A stretch of DNA of 64,000 bases from Bacillota bacterium. Lineage in GTDB: Bacteria > Bacillota > Clostridia > Acetivibrionales > DSM-1351. Location: the NCBI GenBank assembly GCA_023441625.1, contig JAEZOA010000043.1:9986-73985 (forward strand), given 5' to 3'. Below are positions 9,837 through 17,302 of the stretch, piece by piece. The notes beneath the pieces were generated by a model. The model searched no databases. It was not told the origin of the DNA and saw only the letters and a program-made list of their open reading frames with translations. A program made the translations under genes and the position numbers. How positions within the stretch are numbered: the stretch's first letter is position 1; every line of letters begins with the position of its first letter.

Positions 9837-10739
9837 ATGAAAGCAGAAATATCAGATAAGTGGTTGCCACTATATGAAGCATTAGCTAGCAGTGTTCGTC
9901 TTGATATAATTAATCTTCTAGCACAGAAGCCTATGAATATTAAGCAGCTTGCTGAGCAATTGGGACTTAGCAGTGCAATAATCACCATGCACATTAAGAA
10001 GCTTGAAGCCTCTGCTATAATACATTGTGAACGCAAAAGCATAAATGGATCAGTTCAAAAACTGTGCTTTCTTGATATAGACTCGTTGGAAATTCAATTT
10101 CCAAATAAGCTTTCAAATTCAAGAAATTATCATGAATTTTCTGTACCAATTGGTCATTACTCTGATTTTAGCGCTACTCCAACCTGTGGTATAGCCACTC
10201 CAGAAAAAATTATTGGAGAATACGATGATCCCAGGTATTTTTTAGACCCTGAAAGAGTTAATGCAGGTATACTTTGGTTCACAGAAGGCTTTGTTGAATA
10301 CAAGATTCCTAATTTTCTTTTGTCGGTACAACAGCCAGAGGAACTGGAAATATCTATGGAGCTTGGCTCAGAAGCTCCTGGAATAAATAGTAACTGGCCA
10401 TCAGACATAGCCTTTTTCTTAAATGAGCATAAAATCGGAGAATGGACTAGTCCTGGTGACTTTGGAAATAACCGCGGCAAATTTACTCCGAAATGGTGGA
10501 GTCTCCAAGTTGGTCAATATGGGCTTTACAAAGCCATTCGTATAACTCAAGATGGCTCTTACATTGATGGTATAAGAGTTTCAGACACTACTCTGTCTTC
10601 TCTTGATATCAGGCATAAGTACTGGTCTTTCCGAATAGCTGTCCTCCCAGATGCTGTGAACGTTGGTGGTGTCACATTATTCGGTAAGGGTTTTGGCAAC
10701 TATAGCCGTGATATTACGTTTAAGCTTTATTTTAAATGA
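9837..10739 (+). CDS. ArsR-type winged-helix regulator with large C-terminal domain
   Basis: A 300-aa protein. Residues 10-80 form a winged helix of ArsR type (PLYEALASSVRLDIINLLAQ, then QLAEQLGLSSAIITMHIKKL). The remaining 210 residues are rich in Trp, Tyr, Gly and beta-forming segments and look like a beta-sandwich sensing domain rather than a metal site; no Cys-based metal motif is seen. It is divergent from the arabinofuranosidase, so control of abfA in answer to an arabinose-containing ligand is the likely role. Proteins of this layout beside sugar hydrolases are known in Firmicutes, but the ligand is unknown. Confidence 0.8.
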   Translation: MKAEISDKWLPLYEALASSVRLDIINLLAQKPMNIKQLAEQLGLSSAIITMHIKKLEASAIIHCERKSINGSVQKLCFLDIDSLEIQFPNKLSNSRNYHEFSVPIGHYSDFSATPTCGIATPEKIIGEYDDPRYFLDPERVNAGILWFTEGFVEYKIPNFLLSVQQPEELEISMELGSEAPGINSNWPSDIAFFLNEHKIGEWTSPGDFGNNRGKFTPKWWSLQVGQYGLYKAIRITQDGSYIDGIRVSDTTLSSLDIRHKYWSFRIAVLPDAVNVGGVTLFGKGFGNYSRDITFKLYFK

Positions 10740-10820
10740 GTTTTTAATACCTTATATTCGTATGTTATGTTGGGCACTTTTCACACTATATTTATTCAAA
10801 CTTTTTATTTCTCATAAAGC

Positions 10821-10849
10821 TTGCTTTTTATTTTAATATGTATTAATAT
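10821..10849 (+). promoter_or_regulatory. Possible promoter of tRNA-Arg
   Basis: TTGCTT (10821-10826), 17 nt, then TAATAT (10844-10849), placed 35 nt before the tRNA. The match is moderate. Confidence 0.4.
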
Positions 10850-10883
10850 ATTATGTGCACCACAAGTTATTGCTTATGTACAT

Positions 10884-10960
10884 GCGCCTGTAGCTCAATT
10901 GGATAGAGCGTCTGGCTACGGACCAGAAGGCTAGGGATTCGAGTTCCTTCAGGCGCACCA
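10884..10960 (+). tRNA. tRNA-Arg (anticodon ACG)
   Basis: A 77-nt gene with a perfect 7-bp acceptor stem (GCGCCTG with CAGGCGC), a D arm, the anticodon stem-loop with CTACGGA in the loop, a T arm with TTCGAGT, and an encoded CCA end. Anticodon ACG reads CGU/CGC/CGA arginine codons after A-to-I editing. It is a single tRNA followed at once by a terminator. Confidence 0.96.
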
Positions 10961-10962
10961 AC

Positions 10963-10996
10963 AAAACCCCTCAAATCCTTTGATTTGAGGGGTTTT
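10963..10996 (+). terminator. Terminator of tRNA-Arg
   Basis: A perfect 15-bp stem (10963-10977 with 10982-10996), loop CTTT, followed by a T-rich tail. Confidence 0.92.
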
Positions 10997-11153
10997 GTTT
11001 TTAAATTTTAGCTATGTTAGATAGTATTGTTGTTTTTATGATATGAGAAATGGTGCTTTTCATAATAAGATTTCACCATATACAAAGAAAGTTCATCAAT
11101 CTATTACATTTTTATCATTCTACATATTGCATTCTTTATATCTATACTATTAT

Positions 11154-11594
11154 TTAATTCTCTACACCTACTGTTATTATACAGCTACATCTATCTTTGA
11201 TTTCATTTATAAATTCGTTTCTTTTCTTTGGTGAGACTAATGCAGTATCATATTTTCCATACCTAATTTCGATTCGTTTTAAAGAACATGCTGCCGCTGA
11301 AGAAGGGTCATGACTTTCTTTCAACTCTATTATTTTATCATAGCTAATCCTACCTCTAAATGGACCGCATCTCACATACAGATAACTTTCTCTAAAGATA
11401 TAATATGTGCCAAACCAAAGATAGGCAGAGAATAAATTGATGAATAATGCTATGATAAAAGTTAGCGATAAATGTAACTTAGTATTCATTACTGCTCCAA
11501 AACCTGTTGAAAGTAAAAAAGCAATAAGTGGTATCCAAATAGCCATTCCCAACCCAATATCCTTTTTTGAATAGAACCTTTTCGAATTTCCCAT
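11154..11594 (-). CDS. Membrane protein with bacterial PH domain (DUF1200-like)
   Basis: A 146-aa protein with two membrane helices (about residues 15-35 and 44-66) followed by a small cytoplasmic domain with alternating strands that matches the bacterial PH-like DUF1200 pattern (YLYVRCGPFRGRISYDKI). The start is placed at ATG 11594, 6 nt after an AAAGGAAGGA site; the frame runs 13 codons further to a TTG without one. Function unknown. It stands alone between the tRNA and a decayed insertion sequence. Confidence 0.7.
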   Translation of the reverse strand: MGNSKRFYSKKDIGLGMAIWIPLIAFLLSTGFGAVMNTKLHLSLTFIIALFINLFSAYLWFGTYYIFRESYLYVRCGPFRGRISYDKIIELKESHDPSSAAACSLKRIEIRYGKYDTALVSPKKRNEFINEIKDRCSCIITVGVEN

Positions 11595-11699
11595 ATGCTT
11601 TCCTTCCTTTAATTCTGTGCTTTCTCTTCTCAAATATTATGAAATATTTTCAGTATCGATCATTTGATTACTGAACTGAGGTAACTTACTTCGCACTTT

Positions 11700-11807
11700 G
11701 AATAGCAGAATATCTGATGTTTGGCGCAAAAAATAGCACAAGTACATTATATGCACTTATGCCAAATTTTTCAATAGATCCGCCAAATTTCAGACACCCT
11801 GCTATTC
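11700..11807. repeat. 108-bp palindromic element, MITE-like or paired IS ends
   Basis: Two 27-nt inverted repeats (11700-11726 and 11781-11807) match at 22 of 27 positions, and the centre holds a second imperfect palindrome (about 11740-11758, 17 of 19). The whole element can fold into one long hairpin. Its right arm begins only 13 nt after the last readable codon of the transposase remnant, so that arm may be the terminal repeat of the insertion sequence. No clear target duplication is seen at its borders. Confidence 0.7.
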
Positions 11808-11819
11808 AGTTTATGAAAA

Positions 11820-12593
11820 TCATATAAATATAGGCTCTCGTTTTTGATAATGCTTGATTTTGCAGTCTATAAATCTTGTTGCACTACGAACGATGATGTT
11901 CTTTGTTTTCACAGTTTCCTTATCAGCTTTAAAATTCTGAAGCCATTTGAACAGTGAATACAGTTTGCGAGGTATTTCGTTGAAACTCCGTTAAATGGTC
12001 TTAACCAACCTTTAAACAAGCTATGCAAGCTATTGATGTGTGAAATATGGTATATGCCATTTTTATGGTGTCCCCTCTTAATTTGAATATGCTCAATATT
12101 CTGATTCTTTGAAAACTGTATATAGCTTTTGTGAGAGTCGGTGCATATGATAGAGCCTTCGTCCAGGTGTTCTCCATATAAACGTTCAAGGTCTTTAGAA
12201 CGTATCCTGCCTTTGCAAACCATCTCCATGATAATATTGTTGTTTCTATCAATTGCAGTGGCGATGCAAACTTTGTTCATTAGTGATACCCCGTTTGTTT
12301 ACTTCCTTGCCCCTTTTGCAAGATTTTCGTGGTACAATAATACCGCTTTTCTTTTGATTTCCTTTAAAGCTTTCTGCAACAAAGGTTTCATCCATCTCTA
12401 CAACCCCAGACACATCACCGATACCCATATATATTCTTAATACATCAAGTATTTTGTTCCTCATAAAGAATGAAGTCTTTACTCCAACACCTACTATGGA
12501 TGCACTCTTTCTTATTGAGTAGCCGAGGAGGATACACTTGGCATATTCAAGCCACTTAACTAAAGGCAGTTTTTTCGGCAAATTACATGTCAA
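11820..12593 (-). pseudogene. IS1595-like transposase remnant, frameshifted and 5'-truncated
   Basis: Three successive frames together read as the DDE domain of an IS1595/ISXO2-type transposase. The first runs from 12593 with KLPLVKWLEYAKC and MDETF. A shift near 12272, at an extra A, leads to VCIATAIDRNN, TDSHKSY and HINSLHSLFKGWL. A second shift near 11965 leads to YSLFKWLQNF and a stop at 11820-11822. The N-terminal zinc-ribbon part is absent, and the reading frame meets the 3' end of the MerR gene at about 12600. The gene is dead. The missing left end suggests a deletion at the MerR junction. Confidence 0.85.
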
Positions 12594-12604
12594 TGTGCTT
12601 ATTT

Positions 12605-13552
12605 TCAGCGTACCTTAATTGGTACATAAATGTCAAGCTGATGGTATCCAAGCGCAGCCTTAATCTCGTCGGTTGGATTTACCATATGACAGAGTGTCCG
12701 GCGGCCAGGTCGCTCGTCAAGTTCAAATCCACTGGTTTCTAGCCATTTTTTAATGCCTTCATAAACTCTGCCGTTTATGTCGTCATCTCCGTCCACAGAC
12801 ATGGCTGCTGCATACAACCCACCTTTGAACTCTACGATTTCATATGGCTTTGTGTCCGATTCCGTAACCCAGTCTTCAACAGCCCAAATCCAAACTGCCC
12901 TCATATCTTCCTCAAACCAAAGAAAATCAGGTGCACCGTACATTAGTTTTTTGACTAAATGGTTGTGTTCTTCCTGCCATTGCTGAAAAGTGCCCATAAC
13001 ATTGTCTATTGTGTCCAGTCCTGACGAAAATGCCTTGAATGGATTAATTTGAACAATCCTGACTTCAGGGGCTCTTTTCATCTTTTCAGTTACTTCTAAT
13101 AGCCGATTCCCATAGGATGGGTTGCCGCTGTAAGAGACATTGGCAAGCTGTCCTTCAATTTCCTTCGCCTTTTCATAGAGCATCTTCACATCAGAATCGT
13201 TGCCAAAATCAACTTGCTCTATCTGACGGATAAACTCCAAAACAAGTTCTTTCAATTCATGCAGAAGGGCAACTTCACCATCAATATCATCTACTTTTTT
13301 GCCCAACACCTCCAAAACGGTTTCGGAGCCAGAAGTGTTGAATATACGTTGAATATCCTTGATACTAATGTTCAACTTACGTAAAATTAGGATTTGTTCC
13401 AATCTTTTAACCGCAATTTCATCATACAACCTGTATGCGTAATCATTGCTTCTGGTGCTGGTTATCAACCCCATATCCTCATAATAACGTAACGTGCGTG
13501 CAGATATGTCATACTTAGACGACACATCTCTGATTTTAATTAGTTGGTTCAC
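12605..13552 (-). CDS. MerR-family regulator with GyrI-like effector domain
   Basis: A 315-aa regulator. The N-terminal winged helix has the MerR pattern (SSKYDISARTLRYYEDMGL, then a wing ending in YRLYDE) and is followed by a dimerization helix (about 75-115). The C-terminal half resembles the GyrI/AraC-effector small-molecule domain (FKGGLYAAAMS and DIYVPIK at the end), as in BmrR-like drug sensors. GTG 13552 is chosen because AAAAGGAGG lies 6 nt before it; an upstream GTG overlaps that site. Its own promoter has the 19-bp spacer typical of MerR control. No transporter target is adjacent; it may have been lost with the nearby IS-related rearrangement. Confidence 0.88.
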   Translation of the reverse strand: MNQLIKIRDVSSKYDISARTLRYYEDMGLITSTRSNDYAYRLYDEIAVKRLEQILILRKLNISIKDIQRIFNTSGSETVLEVLGKKVDDIDGEVALLHELKELVLEFIRQIEQVDFGNDSDVKMLYEKAKEIEGQLANVSYSGNPSYGNRLLEVTEKMKRAPEVRIVQINPFKAFSSGLDTIDNVMGTFQQWQEEHNHLVKKLMYGAPDFLWFEEDMRAVWIWAVEDWVTESDTKPYEIVEFKGGLYAAAMSVDGDDDINGRVYEGIKKWLETSGFELDERPGRRTLCHMVNPTDEIKAALGYHQLDIYVPIKVR

Positions 13553-13582
13553 GGTAATCCTCCTTTTCACTAGTTTACGTTA

Positions 13583-13613
13583 AGTATAAACGCTTCCCCA
13601 ACGACAGAGTCAA
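13583..13613 (-). promoter_or_regulatory. MerR-type promoter with 19-bp spacer
   Basis: On the minus strand TTGACT (13613-13608) and TATACT (13588-13583) are separated by 19 nt, with a GC-richer, partly symmetrical centre. MerR activators untwist such overlong spacers. The site suggests autoregulation. Confidence 0.7.
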
Positions 13614-13700
13614 TAGAAAACTAAAGTTCAAATTCGACTATATTAACAGGGTACAAAAATTATAAATAACCTTCGTAATTTAATACTGATATAAACAGAG

Positions 13701-13823
13701 TTCTTAGCTTCAGGTGGAGTTTTTACTCCATATGAAGCTTAGAAATCGTTATCCAGGGTCGTAGCGCCATTTATCCCACACTTATAGAAGTGGGAGTATT
13801 AGTGGCGGTAGACATCGGATAAA
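13701..13823 (+). ncRNA. Structured non-coding RNA, possibly raiA motif
   Basis: A gene-free stretch with nested complementarity. A 5' hairpin pairs 13701-13712 with 13733-13744 and has an inner GGAGT/ACTCC stem. A second domain is closed by TTATCC (13749-13754) with GGATAA (13817-13822), and encloses CGCCA/TGGCG and CCCAC/GTGGG around the loop sequence ACTTATAGAA. GC-rich paired blocks in an AT-rich gap mark an RNA gene rather than a leader. The CTTATAGAAGTGGGAGT segment reminds me of the clostridial raiA RNA, but this is recollection, not a match. It does not lie close to a gene start. Confidence 0.55.
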
Positions 13824-14070
13824 GTACTCTTTCATTTTACATCTTAAAGCCCTAAAATAGAATATCGTAATTTTAAGCAATTATACATAAAACCATACCA
13901 TTATAGCGGAGGTATACGCTTCACAACAAAAAGTTTAAAGATCAACTCGAAACTTTTTACTTACAAATTTACACTTGTTTTATTGTTCAATAAAATACTA
14001 TTTTAGGTGACAATTTTCATAATCAATATACCAATTACATTAATTAACATTGCATCTTTAAATATAATTA

Positions 14071-14099
14071 TTGAATTATTCTCTAAAATATTGTATAAT
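14071..14099 (+). promoter_or_regulatory. Distal sigma-A promoter of the opp operon
   Basis: TTGAAT (14071-14076), a 17-nt spacer and TATAAT (14094-14099). Transcription from here would give a leader of about 225 nt. Confidence 0.6.
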
Positions 14100-14226
14100 T
14101 CGACATAATAATTTGTTTTTCTTACTTTACAACAAAGCAAAATGTATAATGTGTCTAGTTTGTTGTTTCTATGTGTTTATCACTAATAGTTTCCATATCA
14201 AACTGGTTGTTTTTTGTGCTTATATT

Positions 14227-14254
14227 GTACAAAATAGTTTATACAATTTTGTAC
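14227..14254. promoter_or_regulatory. Operator-like palindrome before oppB
   Basis: A perfect 9-bp inverted repeat, GTACAAAAT (14227-14235) and ATTTTGTAC (14246-14254), with a 10-nt centre. It lies just upstream of the proximal promoter. The binding protein is unknown. Confidence 0.5.
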
Positions 14255-14264
14255 GTTATTTGTT

Positions 14265-14293
14265 TTGACTTTAACATATAGTAGTAATTATTT
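14265..14293 (+). promoter_or_regulatory. Proximal promoter of the opp operon
   Basis: TTGACT (14265-14270), 17 nt, then TTATTT (14288-14293). The minus 10 box is a weak match, so regulation is likely. Confidence 0.4.
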
Positions 14294-14330
14294 AAAGCCG
14301 CTTATGTAAACAGCGGTTAGGAGGTTCTTT

Positions 14331-15254
14331 ATGGCAAAATACATTACAAAACGACTACTTATTTCACTTTTTACATTATGGGTAATGTTTACACTTACTT
14401 TTTTCTTAATGCATTTTGTGCCTGGTAGCCCATTTATTGGTGATAAAAAGATGACACCAGAAATTCTTGCAAATTTGGAAGCTAAACATGGGTTGGATAA
14501 GCCTCTTATAGTTCAATATGGATTGTATGCAAAAAACTTGTTGCAAGGAGACTTTGGAGAGTCAATTACACTAATGGGGCAAGAAGTTAAGGATATCATT
14601 ATCCGTAAATTCCCTTACTCTATGAGATTAGGACTATTTTCAGCGACAATAGCAATGATTTTTGGAACATTTTTAGGTGTTACAAGTGCATTAAAGAGAA
14701 ATTCAGGCGCAGATAGAATAATTATGCTCATTGTAACTATTGGCATAGCTGTTCCTAGCTTTATTGTAGCCACAGTTAGCATGATAATTTTTGGTGTGCA
14801 ATTAGGGTGGCTGCCTACGATAAGCAGTTTAGACACTTTTTCAAGTTATATTCTGCCTGGCTTTGCTCTTTCCTTCTTCCCTCTTAGCTTTATAACGAGA
14901 TTGATGCGTTCATCTATGCTTGATGTAATAAATCAAGACTACATTAGAACAGCTAGGGCGAAAGGTCTTTCTGAGAGAGTTGTTATTTTTAAACATGGAC
15001 TTAGAAATGGTATTTTACCAGTAGTTACTTATGCAGGTCCAATGCTAGCTAGCATCATGACAGGCTCCTTTATAATTGAGTCGATTTTTTCTATTCCTGG
15101 CTTGGGAAGCTCCTTTGTTACTAGTATTACAGCAAGAGATTATCCTACAGTTATGGGCGTTACAATATTCTTTGGAGCATTTTTGATTTTAATGAACTTC
15201 TTAGTAGATATTTTGTACAGGTTTATCGATCCACGAATCAATATAATAAAATAA
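14331..15254 (+). CDS. oppB: Oligopeptide ABC transporter permease OppB
   Basis: First permease subunit of a peptide importer. Six membrane segments are visible across 307 aa, starting with ITKRLLISLFTLWVMFTL. The cytoplasmic coupling loop that docks the ATPase reads DYIRTARAKGLSERVVIFKH. The N-terminal segment of the OppB/DppB family is present (HFVPGSPF). The start follows a TAGGAGG site. It opens the five-gene operon oppB-C-D-F-A, with oppC 16 nt downstream. Confidence 0.95.
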   Translation: MAKYITKRLLISLFTLWVMFTLTFFLMHFVPGSPFIGDKKMTPEILANLEAKHGLDKPLIVQYGLYAKNLLQGDFGESITLMGQEVKDIIIRKFPYSMRLGLFSATIAMIFGTFLGVTSALKRNSGADRIIMLIVTIGIAVPSFIVATVSMIIFGVQLGWLPTISSLDTFSSYILPGFALSFFPLSFITRLMRSSMLDVINQDYIRTARAKGLSERVVIFKHGLRNGILPVVTYAGPMLASIMTGSFIIESIFSIPGLGSSFVTSITARDYPTVMGVTIFFGAFLILMNFLVDILYRFIDPRINIIK

Positions 15255-15270
15255 AGGTAGATGATAATAT

Positions 15271-16266
15271 ATGATAGATTTGAATAACTCAAAGGTTTTA
15301 GAAAAAGATTTGTTTAGGCCTGCTACAGATGAGGAAAAGGCTGTAACTGAAATTACTCGTCCATCTATTAGTTATTGGAGGGACGCTTGGAATAGATTGA
15401 AAGCAAATAAGATTGCTATGGGTGGCCTTGTGGTTATTTTCTTAGTTATTCTTACTTCAATAATTGGACCAATGGTGTCTCCATATGCTTATTCCCAGAT
15501 AAATCAGGGTAGTGAAAATCTGGCACCAAATGCACAGCATATTTTTGGAACTGATAGCTTAGGCAGAGACCTATTTACCAGAACAATGATTGGTACTAGA
15601 ATTTCCCTAGCTGTTGGACTTATTGCCGCTATTATGATATCAATTATCGGAATTATTTACGGTGCAGTTTCTGGTTTCTTTGGCGGTTGGGTTGACACTA
15701 TTATGATGAGAATTGTAGACGTAATATATTCTATTCCAACAATTTTAATTGTTATACTTTTACAGGTAGTACTTAAGAAACCACTTGACAAATTAGTAGA
15801 ACCAGGACAAGTTCTCCATTTCATGAGTGGGCTTGGCGTAGGGCTAATAAGTATATTTATTGTTTTAGCATTACTGTATTGGGTAGATATGGCCAGAATT
15901 GTACGAGGTCAGGTTTTGGCGTTAAAGGAACAAGAGTACGTTCTTGCTGCAAAGGTTTTAGGTGCAAATAATAGGAGGATTATATTTAAGCACCTTATTC
16001 CAAATTGTATAGGGCAAATCATTGTAATTGCCACTTTAAAAATTCCTGAGGCTATTTTCGCGGAATCATTTTTAAGCTTTATAGGTCTTGGTGTTTCATC
16101 ACCAATGGCTTCTCTTGGCTCCCTTTCACAAACTGCTTTAAAAGGAATATATTCATATCCGTATATGCTTATTTTTCCAGCAGCAGCAATTAGCTTAATT
16201 ATTCTTTCCTTTAATCTTTTCGGTGATGGGCTTCGTGATGCTTTAGACCCAAGAATGAAGAAATAA
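15271..16266 (+). CDS. oppC: Oligopeptide ABC transporter permease OppC
   Basis: Second permease of the peptide importer, 331 aa. It has the OppC N-terminal cytoplasmic tail (SYWRDAWNRLKANKIAMGGL), a first helix, the family segment HIFGTDSLGRDLFTR, five more helices and the coupling loop EYVLAAKVLGANNRRIIFKH. The C-terminus ends in the usual GDGLRDALDPRMK. It pairs with OppB to form the membrane channel. Some Opp/Dpp families differ only in substrate, so peptide length preference is not predictable. Confidence 0.95.
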   Translation: MIDLNNSKVLEKDLFRPATDEEKAVTEITRPSISYWRDAWNRLKANKIAMGGLVVIFLVILTSIIGPMVSPYAYSQINQGSENLAPNAQHIFGTDSLGRDLFTRTMIGTRISLAVGLIAAIMISIIGIIYGAVSGFFGGWVDTIMMRIVDVIYSIPTILIVILLQVVLKKPLDKLVEPGQVLHFMSGLGVGLISIFIVLALLYWVDMARIVRGQVLALKEQEYVLAAKVLGANNRRIIFKHLIPNCIGQIIVIATLKIPEAIFAESFLSFIGLGVSSPMASLGSLSQTALKGIYSYPYMLIFPAAAISLIILSFNLFGDGLRDALDPRMKK

Positions 16267-16297
16267 TTATTGGAATACGAAAGGACTATTGATATTT

Positions 16298-17302
16298 ATG
16301 AATAAAAAATTACTTGAAATAAAGGATTTAAAAGTTTCCTTTTTCACACCTGCTGGTGAGGTTAAGGCCGTTAATGGAATTAGTTACTCTCTTGAGCCAG
16401 GTAAGGTTTTAGGTATTGTTGGAGAATCAGGCTCTGGAAAAAGTGTATCCTCATATTCTGTTATTGGACTAATAGATAAGCCAGGTAAAATTATTGGCGG
16501 TAATATCATTTTTGATGGAAAAGACGTCTCTACTATGACAACAAAAGAAAGACTTCAGTTTGCAGGAAATGAGGTCGCAATGATTTTTCAGGATCCCATG
16601 ACCTGTTTAAATCCTGTATTTACTATTGGCACTCAGATTGCTGAGTCATTACGTCACAAGTATGGCAAGCTTTCTAAGGATGAAATTAAAAAAAGATCTA
16701 TAGAGTTATTATCACTTGTAGGTATAAATGAACCAGAGAAGCGTTTAAATCAGTATCCACATGAATTTTCTGGTGGTATGAGGCAAAGGGCAATGATAGC
16801 AATGTCTCTTGCCGGCTCTCCAAAGCTATTAATTGCTGACGAGCCCACAACTGCCCTTGATGTTACTATTCAGGCACAAATTCTTGAGCTTTTGAAGGAT
16901 ATTCAGAAAAAGACTGGAATGGCTATTGTTCTAATTACCCATGATCTAGGAATTGTTGCAGATATGGCTGATGATATCATAGTTATGTATGGCGGTAAGA
17001 TAGTAGAACAGGGATCAGTATACAGTATATTTCATAATCCACGTCATCCATATACAAAAGGCTTGCTACGCTCCTTACCAGATTTAAGTGCTAAGGGTTC
17101 AAAGCTTATCCCCATACAGGGAAATACTGTTGACCTTTTGAATCTTCCTGCTGGGTGCTCATTTTCCCAAAGATGTGAAGAATGTTTGAAGGTTTGCATA
17201 AATAATATGCCTCCTGCATTTAGAGAAGCTGATGGGCACATTACATCCTGCTGGCTTTTAGATGAAAGAGCAAAAGATATTGTGGAGGTGCAAAACAAAT
17301 GA
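16298..17302 (+). CDS. oppD: Oligopeptide ABC transporter ATPase OppD
   Basis: One of two ATPases powering peptide uptake. Walker A GESGSGKS, signature FSGGMRQRAMIAMSL and Walker B LLIADEPTTALD are present, followed by the C-terminal oligopeptide-transporter extension with four Cys (CSFSQRCEECLKVC), a cluster reported in related Dpp ATPases to hold an Fe-S centre. ATG 16298 is preferred as start (334 aa). TTG 16289 also lies in frame but only 3 nt after the AAGGA site. The last four bases overlap the start of oppF. Confidence 0.94.
   Translation: MNKKLLEIKDLKVSFFTPAGEVKAVNGISYSLEPGKVLGIVGESGSGKSVSSYSVIGLIDKPGKIIGGNIIFDGKDVSTMTTKERLQFAGNEVAMIFQDPMTCLNPVFTIGTQIAESLRHKYGKLSKDEIKKRSIELLSLVGINEPEKRLNQYPHEFSGGMRQRAMIAMSLAGSPKLLIADEPTTALDVTIQAQILELLKDIQKKTGMAIVLITHDLGIVADMADDIIVMYGGKIVEQGSVYSIFHNPRHPYTKGLLRSLPDLSAKGSKLIPIQGNTVDLLNLPAGCSFSQRCEECLKVCINNMPPAFREADGHITSCWLLDERAKDIVEVQNK

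Larger units (their letters stand above)
13824..14330. other. AT-rich gene-free region upstream of the opp operon
   Basis: No convincing gene is seen. It holds a promoter at 14071-14099, an operator-like palindrome at 14227-14254 and a second promoter at 14265-14293, all described separately. It also holds a 9-bp inverted repeat, AAAAAGTTT (13928-13936) with AAACTTTTT (13950-13958), of unknown meaning. Confidence 0.6.

Noticed and set aside
11043..11234. An open frame of 63 codons after the tRNA terminator
   Set aside because: It overlaps the end of the PH-domain gene on the other strand and has no ribosome binding site or recognisable protein pattern.
13928..13958. AAAAAGTTT/AAACTTTTT inverted repeat as a terminator
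   Set aside because: The stem is almost all A-T with a 13-nt loop and no gene ends nearby, so it would be unstable as an RNA hairpin.
14071..14268. An open frame of 65 codons upstream of oppB
   Set aside because: No ribosome binding site, random hydrophobic content from AT-rich codons, and it covers the opp promoter and palindrome.
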